Positions 19,678-28,963 are shown, counted from the first letter of the stretch. The stretch: 64,000 nt of DNA from Dokdonella_A sp044227025 (GCF_044227025.1 NZ_JBGAFX010000001.1:744001-808000); one strand, 5' to 3'. Numbers and translations are program-made. Notes: generated by a model not told the origin, from the letters alone.

Positions 19678-20508
19678 ATGGTGTTGCGCTTCAGCAAGAT
19701 GCACGGACTCGGCAACGACTTCGTCGTCGTCGACTGCCGTGACGCACCGCTCGGGCTCGACGTCGCGGCGATCCGCCGCCTCGGCGACCGCCACTTCGGG
19801 GTCGGCTTCGATCAGCTGCTGACGATCGAGCGCGCGCGGGATGCGTCGTGCACCTTCGCCTACGGCATCTGGAATACCGACGGTTCGCGCGCCGGCCAAT
19901 GCGGCAACGGCGTGCGTTGCGTCGCGCGCTGGCTTGCGCGCGCGGGTGCGATCGGCGCCGGCATGACCCGCCTCGAAAGTCCTTCCGGCGCGGTCGCGGT
20001 CGAACTGCTCGCCGCCGGCGACGTGCGCGTCGACATGGGCGAGCCGGCCTTTGCGCCGAGCGCAATCCCGCTGCGCGCGGAACGCGAAGCCGACGCCTAC
20101 TCGATCGACGTTGCCGGTCGCGAGGTGCGCATCGGCGCGGTGTCGATGGGCAATCCGCACGCGCTGGTCGAGGTCGACGACATCGACGCTGCGCCGATCG
20201 CTGTGCTCGGCCCGCAGATCGAGCATGCGGACGCATTCCCGCAACGCTGCAACGTCGGTTTCGCGCAGGTGCTCTCGCGCGGCGCGATCCGCCTGCGCGT
20301 ATGGGAGCGCGGCGTCGGCGAGACTCTTGCCTGCGGCAGCGGGGCCTGCGCCGCGGTTGCGGTACTGCGCCGGCGCGCTAAGCTCGACGCCGAGGTGCGG
20401 GTCGCGCTGCCCGGCGGCGAGCTCGGGCTGCGTTGGGACGGCCCCGGTCATCCGGTCTGGATGCGCGGGCCGGCCACCTTCGTGTTCGAGGGCGAATGGC
20501 ACGCCTGA
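19678..20508 (+). CDS. dapF: Diaminopimelate epimerase
   Basis: 276 residues, the usual length. It converts LL- to meso-diaminopimelate for lysine and peptidoglycan synthesis. The two catalytic cysteines lie in GQCGNGVRC (near residue 80) and ETLACGSGAC (near 222). N-terminal FSKMHGLGNDFVVVD and the SMGNPHALVEVDD block are family hallmarks. It begins the dapF-DUF484-xerC run conserved with enterobacteria. Confidence 0.97.
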   Translation: MVLRFSKMHGLGNDFVVVDCRDAPLGLDVAAIRRLGDRHFGVGFDQLLTIERARDASCTFAYGIWNTDGSRAGQCGNGVRCVARWLARAGAIGAGMTRLESPSGAVAVELLAAGDVRVDMGEPAFAPSAIPLRAEREADAYSIDVAGREVRIGAVSMGNPHALVEVDDIDAAPIAVLGPQIEHADAFPQRCNVGFAQVLSRGAIRLRVWERGVGETLACGSGACAAVAVLRRRAKLDAEVRVALPGGELGLRWDGPGHPVWMRGPATFVFEGEWHA

Positions 20509-20549
20509 CGGAACGAGCACATGAACCGGTTTCACGCGACGAGGATCAC

Positions 20550-21233
20550 ATGAGCGAACTCAGCGTCAAGGAAGGTCTGAACGCGATGGACGTCGCGAGC
20601 TACCTGCGGCGTCACCCGGAATTCCTGCGCGAATTTCCCGATATCGCGATGGCCCTCGTGCTGCCGCGCGAGCAGGGCCAGGCCGCGTCGCTGGCGAGTT
20701 ACCAGCTCGACGTGCTGCGCGACAAGAACCGCGAATTGAACCGTCGCCTGCACGATCTGATCGAGATCGCGCACGAGAACGAAGGCCTGATGGTGCGCGT
20801 GCACACGCTGACGCTTGCGTTGATGCGCGCACGCACGCTGGCCGAGACGACCAATGCGGTGGTCGCGGCTTTGACCGAGGACTTCAACACCGACCTCGTG
20901 CGCCTGGTGCTGTTCCGCGCCGATCCGGACTTGCCGGCGGCCGAATGGCTGATCGTCGAGCCGTCCGGTGCGAGCGCCTTCCCTGCGTTCTCCGAGTTTT
21001 TCAAGCGCGCCGACCCGCTGTGCGGGCGCTTGCAGGACGACAAGCTCGACGTGCTGTTCGGCGCGCGCGCGGCGACCGCGCAGTCAGCGGTACTGTTGCC
21101 GATTGGCACGGTCGGCATGCTCGCGATCGGCAGCCTCGACCCGAATCGCTTCCATCCGGGCATGGGCACGGTGTTCCTCAAGCTGATCGGCGAAGCGGTA
21201 TCGACCGCGCTCGCGCGCTTCCCGGCCGGCTGA
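20550..21233 (+). CDS. DUF484 family protein (YigA-like)
   Basis: 227 residues. A short helical N-terminus (VASYLRRHPEFLREFPDIAMAL) and a coiled stretch (LDVLRDKNRELNRRLHDLIEI) lead into a GAF-like domain ending VGMLAIGSLDPNRFHPGMGTVFL. DUF484 proteins have no assigned activity but lie almost invariably between dapF and xerC, as here. It starts 41 bases after dapF and ends one base before xerC. ATG 20550 is the first start outside dapF, with GAGGAT upstream. Confidence 0.92.
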   Translation: MSELSVKEGLNAMDVASYLRRHPEFLREFPDIAMALVLPREQGQAASLASYQLDVLRDKNRELNRRLHDLIEIAHENEGLMVRVHTLTLALMRARTLAETTNAVVAALTEDFNTDLVRLVLFRADPDLPAAEWLIVEPSGASAFPAFSEFFKRADPLCGRLQDDKLDVLFGARAATAQSAVLLPIGTVGMLAIGSLDPNRFHPGMGTVFLKLIGEAVSTALARFPAG

Positions 21234-21234
21234 G

Positions 21235-22161
21235 ATGGCGGCGGTCGCCGAAGGCGCGAGCCTGAGCGGCGCGATCGAGCGCTTTCTGCGCTACCTGCGC
21301 GACGAACGGAGCTACTCGGCGAGCACGGTCGAACATTACGCCCATGCACTCGCGCAGCTGGACGCTTTCGCCGAGCAACGCGGTCTCGGACGCTGGCGTG
21401 ACCTGCGCGCCGATCAGGCGCAGGCCCTGCTCGCCGAACAGCATCGGCGCAAGGGCTACGCGCCGGCGACCCTGCGCGGAATCGCCTCGGCCTGGCGCAG
21501 CTTCTTCCGCTGGCTCGCGCGTGAAGGCGAAATCGAGGCGAATCCGGCCATCGGACTGCGTTCGCCCAAGGTCAAGCGCAAGCTGCCGCAGGTGCTCGAT
21601 GCGGACGAGATGGCGCAACTTGTCGAGGTGCCGGGCGACGATCCCGACGCGGTGCGCGACCGCGCGTTGCTGGAGTTGCTCTACTCGAGCGGCCTGCGCG
21701 TCGCCGAACTGTGCAACATGCGCTGGCGCGACCTCGATGCCAGCGACGGTACCCTGCGCGTGACCGGCAAGGGCAACAAGACACGCATCGTGCCGGTCGG
21801 TGCGAAGGCGCTCGATGCGTTGCGTGCGCTGCGCGAGCAGGACGCCTGCGGTGACGCCGATCCGCTCGTGCGTGGCCGCCGCGGTGCGCCGCTGACCCCG
21901 AACGGCGTACGCGCGCGGCTGAAGAAGCGCGCGCAGGAACAGGGCGTGTGGAAGCGCGTCTACCCGCACCTGCTGCGGCATTCCTGCGCAAGCCATCTGC
22001 TCGAGTCCTCCGGCGACCTGCGCGCGGTGCAGGAACTGCTCGGCCATGCCGACATCGGCACGACGCAGATCTACACGCATCTGGATTTCCAGCATCTCGC
22101 CAAGGTCTACGACGCCGCGCATCCGCGCGCGAAACGCCGCGGCAGTGCGGGCGACGGGTAA
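21235..22161 (+). CDS. xerC: Site-specific tyrosine recombinase XerC
   Basis: 308 residues; resolves chromosome dimers at dif with XerD and FtsK. An N-terminal SAM-like core-binding domain (IERFLRYLRDERSYSASTVEHY) precedes the catalytic domain with all six residues visible: Arg in SSGLRVAEL, Lys in TGKGNKTR, His/Arg in HLLRHSCASH, His in LGHADIGTTQ and the nucleophile Tyr in IYTHLD. Its position after DUF484 distinguishes XerC from XerD. Confidence 0.96.
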   Translation: MAAVAEGASLSGAIERFLRYLRDERSYSASTVEHYAHALAQLDAFAEQRGLGRWRDLRADQAQALLAEQHRRKGYAPATLRGIASAWRSFFRWLAREGEIEANPAIGLRSPKVKRKLPQVLDADEMAQLVEVPGDDPDAVRDRALLELLYSSGLRVAELCNMRWRDLDASDGTLRVTGKGNKTRIVPVGAKALDALRALREQDACGDADPLVRGRRGAPLTPNGVRARLKKRAQEQGVWKRVYPHLLRHSCASHLLESSGDLRAVQELLGHADIGTTQIYTHLDFQHLAKVYDAAHPRAKRRGSAGDG

Positions 22162-22292
22162 GGTTCGACGGTGGACCAATAGACCGTGTTTCAATCTCCT
22201 GACTTTCGAGCCGGTCCAGGCCGAAGCCATCCGGGCTTGCATTCGGTATGGCCGGGCACTATCTCCTCGGTTCAAACCGTCAGGGCCGATCC

Positions 22293-22826
22293 ATGGAAAG
22301 CTTCCACGCGACAACCATCGTTTCCGTGCGCCGCAACGGCCGCGTGGTCATCGGCGGCGATGGTCAGGTCACGCTCGGCAACACGGTCATGAAGGCGAAC
22401 GCGCGCAAGATCCGTCGCCTTGGCAAGGGCGACGTGCTCGCGGGTTTCGCCGGCGCGACCGCCGATGCGTTCACGCTGTTCGAGCTGTTCGAGCAGAAGC
22501 TCGACAAGCACGGCGCGAACCTCACGCGCGCCGCGGTCGAGCTGGCGAAGGACTGGCGCACCGATCGCCGCCTCGGCCGGCTGGAAGCGATGCTCGCAGT
22601 CGCCGACAAGGACGCTTCGCTGCTGATCTCCGGCAATGGCGACGTGCTCGAACCGGAGCAGGGCATCATCGCGATCGGTTCGGGCGGGCCCTATGCGCTC
22701 GCGGCGGCGAAGGCGCTGCTCGAGAACAGCGAACTCGACCCACGCACGATCGTCGAGAAGGCGCTCGGCATCGCCGGCGACATCTGCATCTACACCAACC
22801 ACAACGTGACGATCGAAGAGCTTTGA
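22293..22826 (+). CDS. hslV: ATP-dependent protease proteolytic subunit HslV
   Basis: 177 residues. The N-terminal threonine peptidase sequence TTIVSVRRNGRVVIGGDGQ follows a short propeptide (MESFHA) that must be removed to expose the catalytic Thr; such extensions occur in xanthomonads. Further blocks are VLAGFAGATADAFTLFELFE and IAIGSGGPYALAAAKAL. It forms the dodecameric core of the HslUV (ClpYQ) protease, and hslU follows 88 bases downstream. Confidence 0.96.
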   Translation: MESFHATTIVSVRRNGRVVIGGDGQVTLGNTVMKANARKIRRLGKGDVLAGFAGATADAFTLFELFEQKLDKHGANLTRAAVELAKDWRTDRRLGRLEAMLAVADKDASLLISGNGDVLEPEQGIIAIGSGGPYALAAAKALLENSELDPRTIVEKALGIAGDICIYTNHNVTIEEL

Positions 22827-22830
22827 ATGC

Positions 22831-22910
22831 AGGGCCGGGGCTGAGGATCGAGGGCCGGAACGCCCGCGAACCACACCCTTTTGGCCTCCGACCCCAGCCC
22901 TCGACCCTGA
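22831..22910. repeat. Imperfect inverted repeat between hslV and hslU
   Basis: The left arm CAGGGCCGGGGCTGAGG (from 22831) and the right arm CCCCAGCCCTCGACCCTG (ending 22910) can fold on each other imperfectly. The right arm shares the CCTCCG-CCCCAGCCC text with the element upstream of ubiE. It lies in the hslU leader, so it could act as an RNA hairpin or simply be a dispersed repeat. Confidence 0.5.
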
Positions 22911-22914
22911 AGCC

Positions 22915-24255
22915 ATGTCCGAACTGACACCCCGCGAAATCGTCCACGAACTCGACCGCTACATCATCGGCCAGCATGCGGCCAAGCGCGCGGTCGCGAT
23001 CGCGCTGCGCAACCGCTGGCGGCGCATGCAGCTGGAGCCGGCGCTGCGCGATGAAGTCACGCCGAAGAACATCCTGATGATCGGACCGACGGGCGTCGGC
23101 AAGACCGAGATCGCGCGGCGTCTCGCGCATCTCGCGAATGCGCCGTTCATCAAGGTCGAGGCGACCAAGTTCACCGAGGTGGGCTACGTCGGCAAGGATG
23201 TCGAACAGATCGTGCGCGACCTTGCCGACGCCGCGGTCAAGATGGCGCGCGAGCAGGCGAAGACGCGCGTGCGCTCGCAAGCCGAGGATCGCGCGGAGGA
23301 GCGCATCCTCGACGCGCTGCTGCCCAAGCGCCAGCTGCACGGCTTCATGGGCGAGGCGCAGCAGGCCGACACGGGTGATTCGGACACCCGCCAGAAATTG
23401 CGCAAGCAACTGCGCGAGGGCGCGCTGGATGCGCGCGAGATCGAGCTGGAATTCGCTGCGAATGTCGGCGTCGACATCATGGCGCCGCCGGGCATGGAGG
23501 AAATGACGAACCAGTTGCGCGGCATGTTCCAGTCGCTCGCGGCGGGACAGAAGAGCCAGCCGCGCAAGCTGCCGATCGCACAGGCGCGCCCGCTGCTGGT
23601 CGAGGAGGAGGCCGGCAAACTCGTCAACGACGAGGAGATCAAGACGCAGGCGCTCGCGAACGCGGAACAGAACGGTATCGTCTTCATCGACGAGATCGAC
23701 AAGATCGCCCAGCGCGGCGAATTCGGCGGCGCCGGCGTGTCGCGCGAAGGCGTGCAACGTGACCTGTTGCCGCTGGTCGAGGGTTCGTCGGTGTCCACCA
23801 AGTACGGCATCGTCAAGACCGACCACATCCTGTTCATCGCATCCGGCGCGTTCTCGCTGGCCAAGCCGTCCGACCTCGTGCCGGAGCTGCAGGGACGCTT
23901 TCCGATCCGGGTCGAGTTGGCCGCGCTGACCGCGGACGATTTCCGCCGCATCCTGGCCGAACCGCAGCACGCGCTGACCAAGCAGTACACGGCCCTGCTC
24001 GGCACCGAGGGCGTGACCCTCGAATTCGTGGATGACGGCATCGGGCGCCTCGCCGAGATCGCGTATCAGGTCAACGAGCGCAGCGAGAACATTGGCGCGC
24101 GGCGCCTGCACACGGTGCTCGAACGCCTGCTCGACGAGATTTCGTACGAGGCATCGGACAAGAGCGGCCAGCACTACCGCATCGACGCGGCCTATGTCGA
24201 GGCGCACCTCGGATCGCTGGTCAAGGACGAAGACCTGTCGCGCTACATCCTCTGA
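22915..24255 (+). CDS. hslU: ATP-dependent protease ATPase subunit HslU
   Basis: 446 residues; the AAA+ unfoldase that feeds HslV. N-terminal IVHELDRYIIGQHAAKRAVA, Walker A GPTGVGKTE (near residue 60), Walker B IVFIDEIDK (near 255), a sensor arginine region ELQGRFPIRVEL and the conserved C-terminus SRYIL that inserts into HslV are all visible. The intermediate domain lies between residues ~110 and 240. ATG 22915 gives the family start (MSELTPREIV). Confidence 0.97.
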   Translation: MSELTPREIVHELDRYIIGQHAAKRAVAIALRNRWRRMQLEPALRDEVTPKNILMIGPTGVGKTEIARRLAHLANAPFIKVEATKFTEVGYVGKDVEQIVRDLADAAVKMAREQAKTRVRSQAEDRAEERILDALLPKRQLHGFMGEAQQADTGDSDTRQKLRKQLREGALDAREIELEFAANVGVDIMAPPGMEEMTNQLRGMFQSLAAGQKSQPRKLPIAQARPLLVEEEAGKLVNDEEIKTQALANAEQNGIVFIDEIDKIAQRGEFGGAGVSREGVQRDLLPLVEGSSVSTKYGIVKTDHILFIASGAFSLAKPSDLVPELQGRFPIRVELAALTADDFRRILAEPQHALTKQYTALLGTEGVTLEFVDDGIGRLAEIAYQVNERSENIGARRLHTVLERLLDEISYEASDKSGQHYRIDAAYVEAHLGSLVKDEDLSRYIL

Positions 24256-24327
24256 AGGCTGAATGGACCGCGTCGGTCTGCCATTCCATTCCTTGCACCG
24301 ACCGGCCAAACCTCCGACCATACGCCC

Positions 24328-24942
24328 ATGACTACTGTTGTCCCCTTCAAGGCGCGCGGCGCGCGCGCCGAATTGCGCGAAGCCTTCGAGCAGCGCATCC
24401 CGTTGCGGATCATGCGCGAGCGCCTGCATGCGGGCGTGATCCACGGCTACGTGATCGGCCTGTCGCGCGACTTCTGCCTGGTCGCCGAGGTCGGCGACAC
24501 CATGCGCTACGACGGCTACATCGCGATCGCGATCGCCGACATCAGTGCGATCGAAGTCGACCCGTCGCGCGAGTTCGTCGAAAAGGCGCTTGCGTTGCGC
24601 GGCGAGACGCTTCAGGTGCCGGCCGGTTTCCAGCTCGACGACTGGGCCGCGATCGCGCGCTCGGCGATGGCCTGTGCGCCGCTGATCTCGCTCAACATGG
24701 TCGAGGACGACGAAGGCGAGATCAGCTACGTCGGCCAGCTCGACGAAGTCGAGGCGAATGGCCTTGTGCTGCGCGAGCTGGACCCGAACGCGCACTGGTA
24801 TCCCGACAACGGCGCCTACGAATTCGAGGGCATGGGCTCGATCGGATTTGGTTCGGGCTATCTCGACGCGCTGTGGCAGGTCGCCGGAGCGCCCGGTGAC
24901 CCGCTCGGTGCGCGCGCGCCGATGTCCGACACTCTCCACTAG
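24328..24942 (+). CDS. Conserved hypothetical protein, 204 aa
   Basis: Not recognised as a named family. A soluble, acidic product without signal or membrane helices. The N-terminal half has an Sm-like feel: MRERLHAGVIHGYVIGLSRDF, then an alternating hydrophobic strand pattern and YIAIAIADISAIEVD, as in proteins that modulate other factors. The C-terminal half ends with an acidic patch, YEFEGMGSIGFGSGYLDAL. It follows hslU by 72 bases in the same direction and precedes a terminator hairpin, so it is probably the last gene of that unit. Confidence 0.7.
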   Translation: MTTVVPFKARGARAELREAFEQRIPLRIMRERLHAGVIHGYVIGLSRDFCLVAEVGDTMRYDGYIAIAIADISAIEVDPSREFVEKALALRGETLQVPAGFQLDDWAAIARSAMACAPLISLNMVEDDEGEISYVGQLDEVEANGLVLRELDPNAHWYPDNGAYEFEGMGSIGFGSGYLDALWQVAGAPGDPLGARAPMSDTLH

Positions 24943-24951
24943 TGCGACCGA

Positions 24952-24986
24952 CCCTGATCGCGACTCGCATCTGCGCGATCGGGTTT
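24952..24986 (+). terminator. Probable terminator after the hslU unit
   Basis: A ten-pair stem (CCC-t-GATCGCG against CGCGATC-GGG, one bulged base) starts ten bases after the stop codon at 24942 and is followed by TTT. Confidence 0.6.
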
Positions 24987-25076
24987 CATCGGCTGGCGGA
25001 TCGGGGAGTCCGGAACGGCCATCCATGGCCGTACTCTTGACGAACAACCGGAATCCACTCGGCCCGACCGGCGATC

Positions 25077-25430
25077 ATGAACGCTCCGATTCCAACCCGC
25101 ATCGTCCTGCATCGCGCGTCGCACGCACTCGAAGTCGAATTCGACGGCGGCGAAACGTTCCGCCTGCCAGCCGAATACCTGCGCGTGAATTCGCCGAGTG
25201 CGGAAGTACAGGGCCACGGCCCCGGCCAGAAGGTGCTGGTAGCCGGCAAGCGCGATGTCAATATCGACGCGGTCGAGCCGGTCGGCAATTACGCGGTGCT
25301 GCTGCGCTTCAGCGACGGCCACGCGACCGGTCTGTACTCATGGGATGTGCTGCACGAACTCGGACGCGACCATGCGCGCAACTGGCAAGGCTACCTCGAC
25401 GCGCTCGGCGCGAACGGCTTGTCGCGATAA
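25077..25430 (+). CDS. DUF971 domain protein (gamma-butyrobetaine hydroxylase-like N-terminal domain)
   Basis: 117 residues forming only the small domain found at the N-terminus of gamma-butyrobetaine hydroxylases: VEFDGGETFRLPAEYLRVNSPSAEVQGH, then VEPVGNYAVLLRFSDGHATGLYSWDVLHEL. Stand-alone DUF971 proteins are often near iron-sulfur or ubiquinone genes; here the gene lies between hslU and ubiE, the order seen in xanthomonads. The biochemical role is not settled; an Fe-S or iron-related function is often proposed. Confidence 0.92.
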   Translation: MNAPIPTRIVLHRASHALEVEFDGGETFRLPAEYLRVNSPSAEVQGHGPGQKVLVAGKRDVNIDAVEPVGNYAVLLRFSDGHATGLYSWDVLHELGRDHARNWQGYLDALGANGLSR

Positions 25431-25489
25431 GGCGCTGACGCGGATGCGGCCGGCCCGATCGGGATCGTCCGCGTCGAGTTGGCGGAAAA

Positions 25490-27412
25490 TCACCAGCCAC
25501 CCCCACCGCCCCCGCCACCGCCACCACCGGACGAACCGCCCCCGCCGCCGCCTGACGACGAGCCGGGCGCGCTCGACGAAGAGGAAATCGCGCTGCCGAA
25601 CGACGAGCCGATGTCGCTGGCGAATCCGCCAAGGTTGTTGATCGAGCTGCCGTGGTACCAGCCCGCGGCGGCGACCGCGGCGGCCGCTGCGACGGGTCCG
25701 ACGGCGGCGGCGAATACATTGGTCCAGTTCTCCTCCACGCCGAGCGCGAGTGCGTACGGCAGCATGCGGTGGAACTGGTCCGCGCTCATCGGCGGCGCCT
25801 TCTGCGCGGCGAGTTCGTCGCGTTCGGCAACGCCGAGGTAGAGGCGCAGCCCGTCGATCTGGTCAAGCAGGCGGCGCCCGGTCGGGGTCGGCGCCTTCAT
25901 CAGGTAAGCGAACAGCAGGTTTGTCGCGATCAGCCCGACGAGCGCGATCGCGAACGCCACCCCGGCGATCATCACGAGCATGCCGATTCCGGCCACTTCG
26001 CCGGCGATGAACGGCAGCGCGAACACGCTGATGAAGAGCGCGCCGATCGTCGCCGCCGCGCGCTTTCCGAGCGCGCCGCGCCGCACCTTGCGCCATGCGT
26101 TCACGACCTGCGCACACAATGCGAACACGCCGACGCTCCAGCCGCCGAGCCAGACCAGCATGAACGCGGCGCCGGCGGTGCGGCCTGCATCGCCCATGAG
26201 CAGGGCGGCGCCGATGAGCGCAGCAACGGTGATCAGCGCGCCGATGACGACGAGGCCGGTGTTCCTGCGGAAGTGGCTCTCCGCGTACGCGGCTTTCAAC
26301 GCCTGCTTGTGCGCGTCGATGGCCTTGGAGATGCGCGCGTGCTCGGCCTGCCTGAACGTGAAATCGCTGGCGCCGCCGAGCAGGTCGGAGACCAGCCGTG
26401 ACTCGATCGGTGGCAGCTCGGCCTTGCCGGCTCGTTCGATGCGGTAGTCGCCGTCGTCATCGGCGATGCGGATCGCCCCGCGCACCGCGGCATCGACGAC
26501 GTCCGCCGCGACGCAGCGGTCGTCCCAGCCCATGCGCTCGACGTAGCGCAGCGCGCCCGGCGTGTGTCCGGTCGGCGGCTCGTACAGCGGAATGATCGTT
26601 CCCGGTCGTGGATCGCGGCCGACGCGTGACCACTGTACGGTGTAGTAGCTGAGCACCAGCAGCAGCCCGGCGACGAGCGCAAGCACGCCGGCGTTGTCGC
26701 CGAGGAACCACGCGACGCGTTGACGGTCCGTTGGCGCGGCGATGACGCCTTTCGGAAAGCCGACTGCAATGGTCAGGCCTTCGTGCGGCGCCAGTGCGTG
26801 CGTCGTCGCGAACACCGCGTGCGAGGCGCCGTCGGCGTTCGCGCTGTAGGCCTTGCCCTTGGCGCCCTGTACGCCGGTGTAGCCGTCGAGTTGCAGATGC
26901 GCGGGCGAGATCGAACCCGGCAACGCGACCTCGGCGCTGGCGTCGTCGATCGGGAACTCCCAACCGTTGCCGGTCACGTTCCAGTACAGCTCGTCGTGGT
27001 CGGCGAAGAAGCCGAGCTGGCGGTTCGTGTGGTAGTCGAACGAATAGGTGTATTCGCCGGGTGCGAGGGTCGTTTCCTTCGCGCCGAAATAGACACGGAT
27101 TCCGTTGCTCTTGCGCTCGGTGTGGAACGGTTCGCTGGCATCGTCGCGGGTCAGCGCGCGCGGCTCGAACGCGACGCGCACGGCATTGCCGGCGCGGTCG
27201 CGATAGTCGGTCGGGAAGTCGCGGTAGATGCCGTGGCGGATGGCGTCCCCTTCCGCGCGCACGCGGATCGTCTCGGACACGTCCATGCCGCCGTCCGCGG
27301 CAATGTCGATCTTGCTGTGGAACGACAGGATGCGCTCGTCGGCGGCGGCGGCGAGCGGCCATGCGAGCAGTGCAGCCAGGAGGAATCGCAAGACACGGCG
27401 TACGGAATTCAT
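25490..27412 (-). CDS. DUF2207 membrane protein with glycine-rich tail
   Basis: 640 residues. Signal peptide (FLLAALLAWPLAAAA), an extracytoplasmic DUF2207 beta-rich domain (residues ~25-230, ILSFHSKIDIAADGGMDVSE), then a transmembrane helix (VLALVAGLLLVLSYYTV), a cytoplasmic stretch and further helices around residues 385-510. The C-terminus is low complexity: serines and then long glycine runs ending in GGW. It is translationally coupled (4-base ATGA overlap) to an upstream lemA; LemA plus DUF2207/TPM-domain genes recur as a pair. The function of the pair is unknown, with envelope stress or membrane remodelling suspected. Confidence 0.9.
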   Translation of the reverse strand: MNSVRRVLRFLLAALLAWPLAAAADERILSFHSKIDIAADGGMDVSETIRVRAEGDAIRHGIYRDFPTDYRDRAGNAVRVAFEPRALTRDDASEPFHTERKSNGIRVYFGAKETTLAPGEYTYSFDYHTNRQLGFFADHDELYWNVTGNGWEFPIDDASAEVALPGSISPAHLQLDGYTGVQGAKGKAYSANADGASHAVFATTHALAPHEGLTIAVGFPKGVIAAPTDRQRVAWFLGDNAGVLALVAGLLLVLSYYTVQWSRVGRDPRPGTIIPLYEPPTGHTPGALRYVERMGWDDRCVAADVVDAAVRGAIRIADDDGDYRIERAGKAELPPIESRLVSDLLGGASDFTFRQAEHARISKAIDAHKQALKAAYAESHFRRNTGLVVIGALITVAALIGAALLMGDAGRTAGAAFMLVWLGGWSVGVFALCAQVVNAWRKVRRGALGKRAAATIGALFISVFALPFIAGEVAGIGMLVMIAGVAFAIALVGLIATNLLFAYLMKAPTPTGRRLLDQIDGLRLYLGVAERDELAAQKAPPMSADQFHRMLPYALALGVEENWTNVFAAAVGPVAAAAAVAAAGWYHGSSINNLGGFASDIGSSFGSAISSSSSAPGSSSGGGGGGSSGGGGGGGGGGGW

Positions 27413-27945
27413 GCGGGCGCCTCCTGGCCTTCACCCTGGCGGAAGAATTCGGCTGTGCCGATGCCGGTCGCGCGCGCAACCAGCAGCGACGGAAACGTTT
27501 CGACCTTGTTGTTCAGATCGCGCACGGCCCCGTTGTAGAAGCGCCGCGCGTACTGCAGATGGTCCTCGACGTCGACCAGATCGCGTTGCAGCGCGAGGAA
27601 GTTCTCGCTTGCCTTCAGGTCGGGGTAGCTCTCCTGCAGCGCGAGGATGCGTTGCACCTGCTCGGCCAGCTCGCCTTCGAGCCGGGCCTTGTCCTGCAGT
27701 GACGCGGCCGCCATCGCACGCACCCGCAGTTCCGTCACCAGCGTCAGCGTCGCGCGCTCGTGCGAGGCATAGCCCTGCACCGCGGCGACCAGCTGCGGCA
27801 CCAGATCATGCCGGCGCGTCAGCTGTACGTCGATGTCGCTCCAGGCCGCGCGCACCTGGTTGCGCGCGCCGATGAGTTCGTTGAACACGACCACGACGGT
27901 CGCGACGACGACGAACGCGATCGCGCCAAGCCACCATATCAGCAT
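27409..27945 (-). CDS. LemA family protein
   Basis: 178 residues. An N-terminal membrane anchor (IWWLGAIAFVVVATVVVVFNEL) is followed by the LemA four-helix domain: RNQVRAAWSDIDVQLTRRHD, LVPQLVAAVQGYASHE, and the hallmark YPDLKASENFLALQRDL then FYNGAVRDLNNKVETFPS. LemA proteins are membrane-bound coiled proteins of unknown role. ATG 27945 gives the compact anchor; longer frames run into the ubiE gene on the other strand. Confidence 0.94.
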   Translation of the reverse strand: MLIWWLGAIAFVVVATVVVVFNELIGARNQVRAAWSDIDVQLTRRHDLVPQLVAAVQGYASHERATLTLVTELRVRAMAAASLQDKARLEGELAEQVQRILALQESYPDLKASENFLALQRDLVDVEDHLQYARRFYNGAVRDLNNKVETFPSLLVARATGIGTAEFFRQGEGQEAPA

Positions 27946-28044
27946 GCGGAAGGTCCCCTGCGGCGGTTCGCGCGCATTATGCGTGAAGCGGGGCGGAGGG
28001 CGGCGGCCCGTCATCGTGCGGGATTTCGCTGTTCGACTCCGAGT

Positions 28045-28097
28045 CCTCCGCCCCCAGCCCGCGCCTTTCGGCCCCCAGCCCTCAGCCCTCAGCCCTG
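28045..28097. repeat. Tandem CAGCCCT repeat upstream of ubiE
   Basis: Three perfect tandem 7-mers CAGCCCT occupy 28076-28096, preceded by two CCCCCAGCCC units. The text CCTCCG(A/C)CCCCAGCCC is shared with the hslU leader. It ends 16 bases before the ubiE start codon. Confidence 0.7.
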
Positions 28098-28113
28098 CGG
28101 TACGATTGCCGCC

Positions 28114-28875
28114 ATGACCCAATCGCCCGACCCCCCAGGTACCACCCACTTCGGCTATCGCGACGTGCCCGAGGCCGACAAGGCGCGTCTGGTCGGCGAG
28201 GTGTTCACGTCCGTCGCACGCAACTACGACATCATGAACGACCTGATGTCGTTCGGCGTGCACCGGCTGTGGAAGCGCTATTTCGTCGCCACCAGCGGGG
28301 TGCGCGAGGGCGATCGCGTGCTCGACCTCGCCGGCGGCACCGGCGACATCGCGGCGCTGCTGCTGCCGAAAGTGGGCGCGAAAGGTAGCGTGGTCGTCGG
28401 CGACATCAACGGCGACATGCTGCGGGTCGGCCGCGACCGCCTGCTCGACCGTGGCCAGCTGCGCGGGCTCGACTGGTCGCAGATGGACGCCGAGGCGCTG
28501 CCATTTCCGGACAAGAGCTTCGATTGCGTGACGATGGCATTCGGCCTGCGCAACGTGACCCGCAAGGAGAACGCGCTGGCGGAGATCCATCGCGTGCTGA
28601 AGATCGGCGGTCGCGCATTGGTGCTGGAATTCTCTAGCGTGCGAGCGCAGTTCCTCAAACCCCTGTACGACTTCCATTCGTTCGAGGTGCTGCCGCGGAT
28701 CGGCAAGTTGATCGCAGGCGATGAGGCGAGTTACCGCTACCTCGCCGAATCGATCCGCAAGCATCCGGACCAGGCGACGCTGAAGGCGATGATGGAAGCT
28801 GCCGGCCTCGCGCGCGTCGACGTGCGCAACCTGTCGGCGGGCATCGTCGCGATCCATCGCGGCTACCGCGTGTAG
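28114..28875 (+). CDS. ubiE: Ubiquinone/menaquinone biosynthesis C-methyltransferase UbiE
   Basis: 253 residues. SAM-dependent C-methylation of the demethylated quinone ring. Family blocks: TTHFGYRDVPEADKARLVGEVF, YDIMNDLMSFGVHRLWKR, SAM-binding DLAGGTGDIA, MAFGLRNVTRKENALAEIHRVLK, and a C-terminal NLSAGIVAIHRGYR. With coq7 further right it indicates aerobic ubiquinone synthesis. The start ATG 28114 matches UbiE length; the longer frame overlaps the lemA gene. Confidence 0.97.
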   Translation: MTQSPDPPGTTHFGYRDVPEADKARLVGEVFTSVARNYDIMNDLMSFGVHRLWKRYFVATSGVREGDRVLDLAGGTGDIAALLLPKVGAKGSVVVGDINGDMLRVGRDRLLDRGQLRGLDWSQMDAEALPFPDKSFDCVTMAFGLRNVTRKENALAEIHRVLKIGGRALVLEFSSVRAQFLKPLYDFHSFEVLPRIGKLIAGDEASYRYLAESIRKHPDQATLKAMMEAAGLARVDVRNLSAGIVAIHRGYRV

Positions 28876-28963
28876 GCGGCGGTACGCGCACAGCGCAGGA
28901 TGGTGTCGTTGCGGCACAATCGCGCGTGGCTTGTTGGCCCTTCGTAACTTCCGAGGTAACTCC

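Noticed and set aside
22666..25047. 793-codon minus-strand frame opposite hslV/hslU
   Set aside because: Runs antisense to highly conserved genes; its product is repetitive Arg/Asp/Leu text produced by GC-rich codon positions.
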